A stretch of DNA of 64,000 nucleotides from Berberis thunbergii (taxonomy: Eukaryota > Streptophyta > Magnoliopsida > Ranunculales > Berberidaceae). The position numbers were made by a program, and so were the translations under genes. Numbering within the stretch: position 1 is the first letter of the stretch; each line of letters starts with the position of its first letter. This document shows, piece after piece, positions 36,685 to 48,900 of the stretch. The stretch is from positions 1 through 64,000 of the forward strand of contig QNQO01000815.1 of assembly GCA_003290165.1 (NCBI GenBank). Direction: 5' to 3'. The notes below the pieces were generated by a model, which was given only the letters and a program-made list of their open reading frames with translations, did not search any database and was not told where the DNA came from.

Positions 36685-37145
36685 ACTCTAAATAAAAATA
36701 AAATTGTAAATAATACCATAACTATTTTATATATTTTTTATTTGGGTTATTTTGAGTTTAAGACTCATTAGTTTATACCTATTAGAGTTTGACCCTCGTT
36801 TTGAAAACTAATTGAATCCAACACTCGTTTTTTTACGGAACCTATTTTTTAGACCATTAACCTTACCCTTTTTTTTTTCAATTGAGTCTAATTTTTTCAA
36901 CTCTAAAGCCCAAAATTTGCTAGTAGTCGGGTGATATCACAACTCCATGAGGTGAATGACCATTTTTTCAAATTTGGCAACATCTAATCTAAATAGACCT
37001 TGTGGGTGAGCTCATTCTATCTGAAAATACATATACATATCTATTCATTCCAACTCAATTCATCTTCCTCTGCCTCTGATTATTTGTTGTGTTCGCTTCT
37101 CCATATTTCTTTCAGCCGGCCGAGTTGTTCATTCAATTGGGTACC

Positions 37146-37688
37146 ATGCAAGACCCAATTGGAATCCATAATTGCTTTTCATCCGAGAAGGTGACCGATG
37201 ATCCAACCACCATAACCAAGTCATGCCTAAGTGTTATCATGTCCACATACCAAACAAATATTGCTAGTCAGTGTCATATGATCACCATCACTTAGTGCAG
37301 AACTTCCTACTGCGCGGCCTCTCAGTCTCCATTGAAGGACCCAATGAGGACTGCCAATACAACTGCAAGGTCGAGATGAAGCCATGGTACTTTTGGAAGA
37401 AGCATGGTTCCAAGCACTTTCAAGTAGACAACAAAGCTATCAACGTTTTGTGGGACTTCAAGACTGCTAAATTCAATGGGAAGAATGACCAAATTCAAGA
37501 GTTGTAGCATCAGTAAGAGCAATTCAAATTCATTTGATCCTGAAATGGAAATAAGGATAGATGGGCATCTAGCAATACATGTGCAGCATCTCCAACGTAA
37601 ATTCGGAGATAATGAGTCCATTTCAATTAACAAAGTCATAGTAGAAGTGTATTGGGATATTATTTGGGTGTGTTTTAGTGAAAAATAA
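37146..37688 (+). pseudogene. DUF868 family pseudogene
   Basis: The DUF868 family is plant-specific and of unknown role, usually encoded in a single exon of about 300 codons. The start MQDPIGIHNCFSSEKVTDDP matches the family N-terminus. At 37293 an expected Trp codon is TAG. One base is missing just after it, and the frame resumes as NFLLRGLSVSIEGP, then KVEMKPWYFWKKHGSKHFQV and LWDFKTAKFNG. A further shift and the loss of a middle block of roughly 90-100 codons lead to DPEMEIRIDGHLAIHVQHLQ and KVIVEVYWDIIW. The gene ends early. No intron is seen, so a decayed single-exon or retrocopied gene fits. Confidence 0.85.
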
Positions 37689-37814
37689 GAAGATAACGGT
37701 ATGGTGTGAAAATAAAGATTGGAATTCAAAGATAGTGGATGTTGGTGGGAGATTTCATTGGAACAGGAACATGAGACGGGGGGATTTGTATCACAAGTGG
37801 AATTTGTTTGCAGA

Positions 37815-38107
37815 AATGCGTCAAAGGAGATGAGGAGGATGAGTCTCTGAAGAGATATGTATGTAGTGAGTGTGTGTCTACTTGCGGGTGTCAAGCATTT
37901 GCGTATTGGTTCCTAAAGATGGGAATGTGGAATGCTATCTACCAGACTTGTTCCATGTTAGCTGAAGACATGGGTTTGCCATATCCAAATCATAATGGGA
38001 AACAAACATATTTTCCTGTATCGGTCGAGCGGGAGAGGTTAAAATTTTTACATGCTGGGATCAAAAATCATAATGGGAAGTTCTACCCGGAATATAGAGG
38101 GGAATGA
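37815..38107 (+). other. Unrecognised open frame
   Basis: An open frame of about 97 codons has a cysteine-rich start (YVCSECVSTCGCQAF) and a longer hydrophilic end (PVSVERERLKFLHAGIKNHN). I do not recognise a family. It begins just after the DUF868 relic and may be a gene fragment or chance. Do not treat it as a gene without homologues. Confidence 0.2.
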
Positions 38108-38229
38108 ATCGATCAATCGCACCCACCCTTTTGATGAAAAATGCACTTCGTTACATGAAGCATGAATGAAATTGTTGAATGGGTCGGAGAGTGGGAATAA
38201 AAGGCATGGATTTCTCAAGAAGAATCGTT

Positions 38230-39330
38230 TTCATTTCGTATATGTTTTGCCCGTACTGAGTAAGTAAACAAGCATCAAACGCTTACTCTTCCCCTTTTTT
38301 GTCCCGCCTATCTCGGAGAACCTCACTCTGACTGATTGGTCAGAGCCCCGCCTGGACTTATCTCTTCTACAGATGAACCTCGCTTGAACTTATCCCTTAT
38401 CCAGCCTGGACAACCCCATATGCATGAAATGGTTTGATCAACGACGATAGGAGATGGGAAAATAAAGAAAAAAAATTAAAATGAACGTGCTCCCTATAGT
38501 ATAGACTATTGAAGCCCTGCCCGAACCCATAATGGTATAGTGGCGTGAACCCTTTGCTCGCTGGATTGAAAGGATAATTTTTTTTCGGAATAGGCTATTC
38601 GGTAAAATTTTGGATTGCACTTTCTTTTTTAACTTAAATGAACACCCCTTGGGAACTTCCTAAAGGTACTTCAAGTGTAGTGAGGCGAAGTGTTTTCCTT
38701 TACAGAGGCACGAGGGGAACGGGTCTCATTAGCAGGCTTTCAAGGGAGTGCTCTAGTTGTCATATTCAATTACGCTTCTTGGTTGGCTTATGTCTCTTTC
38801 TTTCTTTAGTATGTTCAATTCTTGAAATTCCGTGAATTGTGAAGTTTAAAATAATTAAAATCTTGTCTATAAGGCAACTAGGCCTAAATAGAAACTTAAT
38901 TAGTCACCTTGAAATATTCCAACATTCCTCCTTTTCTGTTATCCTCGATGCGGTAGATAAGTGATAGGTTCGCGATAGGAGGACCGGTCCTTCACTTGCA
39001 TGGGATAGCGAAGCCACTATACAATAGTGAAGGAGCGGCTTCGCTATCTCATGGCAGGCAATTTACTTTTTGCTGTTTACTTAATAAGCTCATTTTTCGC
39101 ATGCACTTTACTGTACCCGCCGCAAGTCAACTTAGCTTATGTACTAAGCGAAGCCACTTTCGCCCCTGAGCTCTCATCAAAGTTGCCCTCACTTCGGCGG
39201 GCCCTTCACTAATTGATATAGCGAGTAAACTAAGCTTCGTAGATAAGGCATATTGAGATAAGATAGACTCACTGCGCATCGGGTTCGCGGCTAGCCCTTC
39301 AGTTTCGGGAAGAAAGTAGCACAAATTCGT
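38230..39330. other. Probable mitochondrial DNA insertion (NUMT)
   Basis: The base style changes here. The sequence is less AT-rich, with short phrases such as CGAAGCCACTATACAATAGTG, GGAGGACCGGTCC, CTTCGGCGGGCCCTTCA and GGTTCGCGGCTAGCCCTTCA, which resemble intergenic DNA of plant mitochondria. Repeated GCGAAGCCACT and GGCTTCGCTA units occur at about 39008-39035 and 39146. No mitochondrial gene is recognised. The call rests on texture and needs a match to a mitochondrial genome. Confidence 0.5.
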
Positions 39331-40088
39331 TTTTTATTGGTTGATGAGGGCCGCCCCTAATTAGTACAGATTGGGTTTAGGTGATTGGATTCAAGTCCTC
39401 TCATTACCTGTACTTGAATTGAATTGCTTGAGTGAGTGGGTGAATTTCACTCAATTGCTTTTGATTTATTTACTTTCACTTTCTATATATTTATTGGACC
39501 TATTCATTGAAGACTAACCAAATCATGCCAAAAGACAAAGGTGAAAAAAAATGAGATTTAGATAATAGCCCAAAGAATAGGCATGTGGTAATGTCAAGTG
39601 TTATGTTTGTAGTAGTGCAATGATTCAAGATGGAGGATCACACAATGATTTGACGTATCTCACATTCTTCTCTCCTCAAGTTATTTAGCTAAAACATTGA
39701 TGGATCACATAGAAGAAGGGTTGCAGTGAAAAGAAGAAAAAAATTTACAAGAAAGAAGGGCTTGGGCAATTTTGCGTTTTAGGGTTCAAAAAATTATTCT
39801 CAATTAAAAAAAATGGTCCAAAAATTAGTTTTGACTAGTCAATGGTGTGCATGGGCGGATATATGTGTTAGGTAAGGGGGGCAATTGCCCTCCTTATATT
39901 TTTAATTTTTTTTCCTAAGTTACTCATATTTTTTACATTGTCCCCCTTTAAATTTTTATGTCAGCTCCCTTTATGAAATATTGACTTCTAACTCCACTCA
40001 AAATTAAAACAACAAATTTTTTTTAAAAACTCCACCCTCACCAATTCCAATCCCACTCAATTTCTCTATCATTTTTAGAGTGATTTTG
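39331..40088. other. Intergenic, nothing firm
   Basis: AT-rich DNA with no gene. The part near 39860-39990 (GGGGGGCAATTGCCCTCC, then TGTCCCCC) resembles common transposon-derived sequence, but no ends are found. Confidence 0.35.
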
Positions 40089-40250
40089 AATGTCGAGGAA
40101 ACGGGCGAGGGAAGCGACGTGGCGGGGTGGGTACCGTCCACTCCACTCGGGATGCGCGCAATCATTTTTGGTGTGCGCATCCCAAGCGGAGTGGACGCTC
40201 CCCACCCCGCCATGTCACTTCCCTCTCCCATTTCCTCGACATTTAGAATT
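40089..40250. repeat. Hairpin MITE
   Basis: The left arm (AATGTCGAGGAAACGGGCGA, GGCGGGGTGGG, CGTCCACTCC, GGGATGCGC) pairs with the right arm (GCGCATCCC, GGAGTGGACG, CCCACCCCGCC, CCTCGACATTT) around a loop of about 10 bp. Arms are about 75 bp with few mismatches. Related in sequence to the half-element at 19998-20075. Confidence 0.85.
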
Positions 40251-41640
40251 CCTCTTTTTTTTAAATTCCCACCCTCTCTATTTCTTTCTCTCTTTTTAAT
40301 ATATATATCTCTCTCTTAATTCCTACCAACTCATTTTAATCCATTCACCCCTCACACACGCTGAGAGCAATAAATAAACTAAAAGAGAGATACCATACAT
40401 GGTGGGTTTGCTTCCCATGTGATCATATTCATATTAAAACTTTTAATGTTTTATTTTGTTTTGTTAAAAATAAATAAATAATTAGGATTATCTTACCTCA
40501 GACTCATCTAACATATGGTGGTAAGAGTGATAAATGATTAGTTAATACATTAGATTAATTGAGGGGTTAGGATCTGATCTGCTTTGTCTTCTCTATGATA
40601 TTTCAAAATTAAAAATAATCATTTAGGTTTGGGGCGGTTGAAAAAACACGATGGTCGTAGGTCGATTAAACTAAGATGTTGTTTGTATGCTTCACCTGAG
40701 CTAGCCTAAAAAGAGAAAACCCTCTCTCTCTATACACATATATTTCCCTTCCGAAAAGACAATCAATAATAAGAAGACAAAATATAGTGGGTTGGTTATG
40801 TAAGTGTTATCCTCGGAGGCTCTGACTTAGGAGTGAGTTTCAAATAAGAGGAGACAGACAGACATACAGATAAAGCAGGAGGAGAAGATGAAGGAGGATT
40901 CCAAAAATAAAATTGTTGTCCGACATATTCACTTGAATCCATCCTGTCAAGTCAAGCTACTGCTGCTACTACTCCTTAGACTTTGACTATATCATCCTGC
41001 TACCTCAAAACAATAAAGAAAGCCAGAGGTCTGGTCCTCGCCAACTCTCATCTTATACCACTATGTCTGCTTCTGTTTTCTTCAAGTAAAAAAGGGAAGC
41101 TCTTAATTAGCTAGCTACAATTGAATTAATTATGTCATGTATATTATTTGTATGGTTGAATTAATCATCATTTTTTCACGATCACACTATGTCACCCTGA
41201 TTGCAAAATATGATTGTAAAAACCCAATTTTTTAGTATTTTCGTAAATGGTTATGTAGTGTTTGCCCCCCTTTATCTGCAATCATGGCTTTGCAACTTAA
41301 CGGTTTTGTATTAATTTTCAAAACGAGTGCCAAACTCTAATATGTATAAGCTAATGAATGTCAAACTCAAAAAAACCCGATTCAAACTCTAGACTTGTGA
41401 TACCATCTGCGACAAACCTCTAGCTAACCTGGTATGACATTGGCAAATATTTTACGGTTGGCTTTTGGGTTTTCAACCTAGGCCAACCATGCTTTTGGCA
41501 AAAGGCAATATGGGCTTGAATGCTGCCCTCTCTATATCCGGTTCCAAAACGGAAAACGGAAAACGGAAAACGGGTAACGAGTTCCCATGTAAACCAGCAA
41601 CCACTTTGTCCGAAAAGGCGAAAACGGGTGCAACGCACGT
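40251..41640. other. Intergenic upstream of the translocator gene
   Basis: No gene is supported. Loose short repeats such as CTCTCTCTC near 40720 are present. The last part may be promoter of the translocator gene. Confidence 0.35.
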
Positions 41641-42966
41641 GCAGGAGCCCAACTGTAAAACATGGAAAAGTCATCGATCACTTTCACTCTCTTCAAACCC
41701 TACAAGCTACCGATCTATTCGCAATCGTAATTTTCACTCTCTCACTCAATCGATCAATCGATCGATTTGCTCTTCAAATTCAGTTCAAGCAATCAAAACT
41801 CATCGAAGAAGCTCGAAACGAACGAATCAGTATCAATAGATCCAAGTGTTGCGAAGCTATTAGATCTCTAGCTGATGTTCTTAGGCTCTCATTTGGAGTT
41901 GGTAATATATCTCTTTACATCAATGTGATTAGATGGCATTAGTTCTTGAAGTTTCCTCTTTATTTATGTTGATGTGTTCGTCATTTAGATCTAAGTTGAC
42001 TTCATTTCAATGCGTGAAATTAGGTTCAAATCTAGGTTTTCTTCCTGGTTCAAACTTAGAATTAGCTCTTGCAATGGTGTCTTAGTCTCTGTGATTGAAG
42101 CTTTTAGTATTTTGCATGCATGATGATGGGAAGTTAGTGCCTATTGAGTGCTTATACTTAAGCTGTGTAAGTGTGTTTAAGAGTTGAAATGGAGTTTATT
42201 TGTGGAGTTTGAGCGCCAATTAGTACACTTTAGGGATAAAAAAAAACTTTATTGTTTTTTATGCATTGATCGAATTGTGGAGTGGTAGTCAGTGGTTTGT
42301 TCATGTGGGAAGTGGTCTGCAACTAAAGCATTATCGGTTTTTATTACTTAATGTATGACGTGAAGTTAGGGATTTTAAGTGCTTATCATGAAGCTATGGT
42401 ACTTAGCTGAGGTTGGTTGTGTAGTGCATTTAAGAGTTCAAATTGAGCTTATTTGCGGAGTTTGAGCCAATTACTATTATTAGGGATCAAACACTAAGTT
42501 ATTTGTGCATCATTGATCGAATGGTGGTTTTCATGACGAGAGGTTCGATTAATCTAGTAATGTTAATCAGAGGTTGTTTAGACTTTATCTTGCGTGTCGG
42601 AGTGAAAACATTAGGAATGTGAAGCTAGTGTTTGAAGACTGGACAGATTGAAGATTGTGAAACATTTATAATCAGATGTGCTTACTACTTAGAAGATAGG
42701 GTAGTTCCTCCTGCAAGATGTTAATTGTATCGTGTTTTTTTTCAGGTTCATAACTCTGTTCATCCGCAGGTTCAGTCACCTTTGTATAACCAATCTTGGT
42801 AGTAACAGCAATGTTGGAGAGATGGATATTTATACATGATTCAGCCATGTTCGCCTTATTTATTGTGAAAGCATGTCTGAGATATTGATATTTCTGGTTT
42901 CAAGAGGAGTGCTTGATCCTTCAGATGTTCAGGAAAGCTAGAAATTGATACAAGTAAAAAGTAGAC
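41641..42966 (+). promoter_or_regulatory. Likely 5' leader of the translocator gene with leader intron
   Basis: The CT-rich, coding-poor stretch at about 41660-41900 looks like a leader exon, ending near GGAGTTGGTAATAT. Possible acceptors (TTTTTTTCAG and CATCCGCAG, about 42735-42770) precede the ATG at 42967. Leader splicing is inference; transcript data would settle it. Confidence 0.4.
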
Positions 42967-45900
42967 ATGAAGATCGGCAAACCACTCATCTTAACCTATC
43001 TGTACTTATTGATCTACATAATATTGTCATCAGGAGTTATTTTGTACAACAAGGTAAGCCTAGCTTTATTTATTTGTTTATTATTTATGTTTTACATTTC
43101 TTTTTTTTCACATTCCTTGTCTTGAGAATAGAAGTTTTTAGTAGTTCCATATGTTAAGTTAAATTGATAAATTTTCTCATTTCGTATCTATTTGGAAAAC
43201 AAAGATATATATATATATATATATATATTGTTATTCTTATATAGTGTGATAATAGTTAAGACGAATATTACATCCTTCCGTGGATAGTTTTAAGTAAACA
43301 GGAAAAGCAAACTTTCAAGTTAGCACCCATGAAACTACCAAAATCTTTATAAATTAAAATAGGGTTTCCAGCACAATCCCTAGACATTTCCTTCAAACAC
43401 GATTCTCAAAACAAAAGTAACACCTGAAATCCTAGCTTCTTCAACGAAGGCCTTATCTAAAGACAACAGTTAGTTGGGACATGAGAAACATAAATATAAA
43501 TAAATTATTATTATGATTATTATTATTATTTTTTCTCGATCAAGCAAGACAAAACAAATTGATTAGAAAACTAGAAAAGGGTACAAAGCAGGAGGTGAGA
43601 GAGAATCTGACTCGAGCCAACCATAAAGTAGCCAGTTAAGAACAACAAGTATATAATGAAGGTACTTGAACTGAAGCATATGAAGTTACTTAATGAGGTC
43701 GTCCACTATAATTTTCCAATCGTTGTTGGGCGATGTTCACAGCATTGTGGTGGAGTACGTGAATGAGGAGGATCATCCATGGGATAATCTTGTGGGGTCC
43801 TAATGGCAATACCCACCCCAAAATAGGTTATATGTCATTCCCTGCCATGAAAACCACACCTCCTTCTCCCTAGCAATCATTTGAGCTCTCGCCAAGTAAG
43901 TTACATGTCAAATTACTAGCAGAAGCATATTATCTAATTGTGGATCTTGTCCACCACCAAGTACTGGAATAATCGTCAGATATGATTGGGTAGCGACCCC
44001 TGGGTAAGTTACATTACATCAATGTTGCATATGTTTGATGGATCAGAACCTCTATATTTGCTCTCTTTGAACCATTTGAGCTACAGTTTGCTGTGATTGC
44101 TGAATGCTAGTGGCAAATAATGATTTCGATTAGCTTCATGTAAGTTATAACAGTTAAAGACAAATGCCATGCAGAAGATTTGAGATGATTCACTTGATTA
44201 CCATTCCCGCTTAGGATGAATGTGGACATAGTCGCCATTCACCGGCTATCTTAATTTTGTGAGAAAAAGAGCGCATGGATCATTGATCGATGAGGATCAC
44301 AAGGGTTTAGCAACTAGATGAATGAGTGCTTTCTTGATCTATTGTGATGTGCATTGCCATTGTCACATTATGGCTACAGTTTGTTCTTTTGTTTGGATTC
44401 TATCTGTAACATTATTACATTAATGCTGTAAAACATCCAATGTTTTACATTTTGGGCAGCTTACACCTCAAGAATCACTTGAAAAAGGAGACTTGGTTGC
44501 AGTTCACAACTTCATGGCTTAAATACATCAAAGATGCATTAACTATATAAATTGTTTCTGTTACAAGATACTTATAAAATACAAACAACAAGTATAAAGT
44601 AGACTCATTGTTAGCCTAGTTACAAATTCAAAGAGCTATTCAAAGAGTTGGAAGATAAAATAATAATTAGATGCAATGTCTTGTGCTTTGCCTTAGACTG
44701 CTCATAATTTCATGGCACTCTACTTTGTGACTTTGGCGTTGCGTGTCCACCTTCTATTGTTGATGAGTAAAACCATTCCCAAGTTTGTTTTATATCAACC
44801 ATTTTCAACTTTCTCTGAAGAGTTTAGATGCAGACACCACCTATTATGTAAATTGAAAAAAAAAAAAAACTAAAGAATTCTTAAAAAGAATATGCTAAAA
44901 GGATTTAAATCATGGTGGGCCCACATGTGCATGAGCATGTGTTGTGTATTGTAAGTGTCAGAATACCTATTAGATTTAATAGTATGTTTTCTGAAGGTAT
45001 CATTGGTATGCCATTTAATAGTACTGTTCTTAGTATACTGTTGCCTTAAATTTTTTTTAGAATTCCTATTATCATTATTCGTCATCTAGCATTCATAGGA
45101 CGATCTACTTACCAACAGGAAAGCCCTATTGAACTTGGTGAGTGCGAAGTACCTTTTATTGTGATTATGTGAAAATTTATTGGAATAAAACCTTTTAACA
45201 TATTATGCCATTTATATCTTCTCTAATCTCTGTAATTCCATTTCTCTGATCCATACTTCTAGATGCATTTACATATAGCTATTTTATCTGCAATTTGCTT
45301 TTGTATCATTATTTGGAAAATAACAAAGGGTATTGTTACCTTTAAATGACTGAAGGACACTGTACGATAGTTTGTTATATGGTTCCATGACCTCCTGAGA
45401 CAATAATGTTGGTTTTATAGGAGCACAATTAAGTGTGTTTGTAAGCCCCCAGATCGAGGTTTCCAACTATGTCATAGAGACATGAAGAAGTCTTGAGATG
45501 TTGATACCTTGTTACCTTGTAAACTTGTCTGCCTGTATGTTACTATTTTTGTGACCCTTGGGCAGTCTAGTTAAGCTTGTGAGGCAGGGATGTTGTAGCA
45601 ATCTTATTAGGAGCAGTGTATCTATCTTGTACGTGCGTGCTTTTTATTGATCAACTTCAGACTTTTATCTTTTATTGTTGTTATCTGTTTATTTAAGTAA
45701 AATGTAATTCTAACTCATATTTTATTCATCTGCAGTGGGTTCTATCTCCAAAATACTTCAATTTTCCATTTCCAATAACTCTAACTATGATTCACATGGG
45801 ATTTTCCGGTGCAGTGGCATTCCTTCTTATTCGTGTATTTAAGGTTCGTTCACATAATTTGTATTATCAATTCAATACAAAATGATTTTCATTTGTTTAC

Positions 45901-48900
45901 TTATGTGCATATTACACCGTTGCCGTTGTTGCAATATCTTTCAAACCCGTTTTATGTTTCTAAAAGACTATTTTTGACCTTGGGCTGATGCTATTGGATT
46001 TGTAGTGTAACGGTGTTGATAGTAAAGATTGTAGGTCCATTGTGTGGATGATAATATAATCATTTTCCTTGAAAAGAGTTGCATATTGCTCTTCTTTATC
46101 TACCCTTGCTCCTCATTCGGTTATATATTAGATTTATGATACTTGGCATTTCTTTGTAGGATTTCACAACAACCCCATTCTCATCTTATTGTTATCCTTT
46201 ATTTCATAGGTTTTCTTATTTTTCTTTTCCACTTTTTTTATGGAAAGAGTTTTTTTTCATTATTCCATCTTAACTACTTGAGGGACTCGGGGATCAGAAA
46301 GTCATATTATGAATCTTCTTACATTTCTTTCCCAACACGATGGTATCGCTGACCCTTCCAGATATTGAGATGCATATTATGTTGCAATATATATTGTCAA
46401 TGCAAGGTGATACCATTTCATGGCAGGTCACACCGTGAGCAGTTAATTTTGAAATTATATAATGATGCTTGGAAGCTGGATGGACACTGATGAGGGAAAC
46501 AAGGATACGACATGAGTAATCTGAAAATTAGAGCAACTTACAAGAAATAGGAAAACCTGTGAAACAGATACTGACCTTCGTCCCTTAAAAAAGGATATGA
46601 GCATATAGATCATTTGCAATATTAGGTTGTTATATTGTTTTTCATTGACTAAACACAATGAATAGATATCAAGAACTAAGGTTTCTATTTTCATTTTTTG
46701 TTATTTTAATACTTTCAAGGGTTGCGTTGTGCTTGATGTGATCTGCAATGCATGAAGTGTTCAGGTATTATAGATTTATAGCTATTATAAAGCATAATGA
46801 TCAAATTTGAATTCTTCAAAGAGGTTATGGTCAAATTAATGGAACAACCGTCTATAAACATAATGTACTAAAAGAGTAAAGAAGTTAATTAAAACCATTA
46901 GAAATTGCCATTACTTTCACAAAATGATGTTAATAATTAGGGTAAAAACATTGTTCGCAGACTGTTGTATTGTAACTAAAGTAGTAACAGAAAGGCTAGG
47001 GTTTACGTATGTTTTTAACAGTTTATTTGTTAGAATGGCCATAATGGCATTTGTCAAACTAGGGATGCTATAAGGCTTATCAATATTTTGTCGGGGAAGG
47101 ATACATTGATCATAGATGATATTGATTTTGATTTTTTTTTCACATCCAATTCCATCGACGATCCACAGAGGTTATAAATGACAGTCACCCCATTACATAA
47201 TCAAACTACATCTTCTAAAGTCCCCACACACAATGATTCTAAACTCGTCCTCTGATATCTCCTCGTCCACAAACCCATAAAGGACATCTACCTGCTTATC
47301 TCCTTGAAAATCAATACACCATTTTTTTTTTAAGTTTCAGGGGCATTTTTGGACTGCCCTTAAAGTGCCTAGTCAGAAACACATTTCTTTCCCAGTACAG
47401 AGAGAACAATCAAAAGAATATTCCCTTGGGGGATGGGGTGACTTTTAATGCGATTGGAACCCTGTTGTCATCACTGACCTTAGCAATTCGAGGTTTCTAT
47501 CTGTTGTCTCAAAATTCCCAATACATGGCTTATGGGACATGCTTCATCAATATTTTACCAATGGAAGATAAGTCCCTTAACTTCTCCAACTTGTAAAGCT
47601 TGATCATTCCATCCTGAGAGCCCCTGAACTGCTCTAGGGATATTCCAATGAAGAAATAAAAGACTTGCATTCTCATTTTATCAACCTGTATATTTGAGTA
47701 ATCTTATCATTCATCAGCTATGAGTGCTAGTGCATACATGCACTGATGTCCATGATATGATATGTGACTATTGCTGCTCCACCACATATTTTGCATGCAT
47801 TCATGCTTCCTCGTGAAGTTACATTCTTTTCCATATTTACTTGCAAATTCTCTACCTTCGATTTTCCAATTTTATAAATTAGTCCTACTTGCTTTTCATC
47901 GTTCCTAAGCTTTGGTTGTTGAAATCTGCAGGTTGTAGCCCCTGTCAAAATGACACTTGAGATGTAAGGCTCATAAAGTCTCTTATCTTTACCCTTTGTA
48001 GTCTGTCAAACGTTGCTTCCTTTGATTGATTTCCATTCGTTTTACAGCTATGCTACATGTGTCATTCCCATAAGTGCCTTTTTTGCGTCAAGTCTCTGGT
48101 AAGCAATAACTCTACAGAAACAATCTTTTGTTTGTTACATTGATTTGGTGTTTCTTATATCTGATGAGTTAGATGAATATATATACGCATCAATGCATGC
48201 ATTTCCTGAGGTGGTAAGAAGTGCTTGAATTTCTATTTTGTCTGTAATTCTGGATTGTGAATTCTGTCTTTTACTTACTATTTCAATGGTTTTCTATACT
48301 AATTATTTAAGTGGATAAAGGATATGATGTTTGTCCTTTGAATTGTCCAATGAATGCTGCTGCAGGTTTGGTAATACTGCCTATTTGCACATCTCTGTGG
48401 CCTTCATCCAGATGCTCAAAGCATTGAGTAAGTTAATTTTGTTTCCTTATTTTCATGAATTTTGTTTAGGTAATGGGTACTTATTCTTGAACTTTGAGAT
48501 TTACAGTGCCAGTGGCAACGTTTGTAATGGCTGTCATATGTGGTACCGACAAGTTAAGGTGTGATGTCTTCATGAACATGCTGTTGGTTAGTGTGGGAGT
48601 TGTCATTTCCTCATATGGGGAAATTCATTTTAACGTAGTTGGTACAGTTTACCAAGTTACAGGAATATTCGCTGAAGCACTTAGGCTGGTTTTAACTCAA
48701 GTCCTTCTTCAAAAGAAGGGATTGACGTTAAATCCTATAACCAGCTTATATTACATAGCTCCATGCAGGTATTACTTGCACTTGATAGACAGTTTTTTTG
48801 AATTACTCTCTTATGGATTATAATACTGTTATTATTATTATTATTATTATTATTAATTTTTTTTTCACTTGTATATTGAAATAAAAATTTATACTGGTCA

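Noticed and set aside
37322..37894. 190-aa open frame on the minus strand
   Set aside because: Lies antisense to the DUF868 relic, whose plus-strand protein similarity is clear. Composition is low quality (Leu/Ser-rich).
41465..41942. Two overlapping open frames of 124 and 140 aa
   Set aside because: They lie in the probable leader of the translocator gene, overlap each other and have no recognisable domain.
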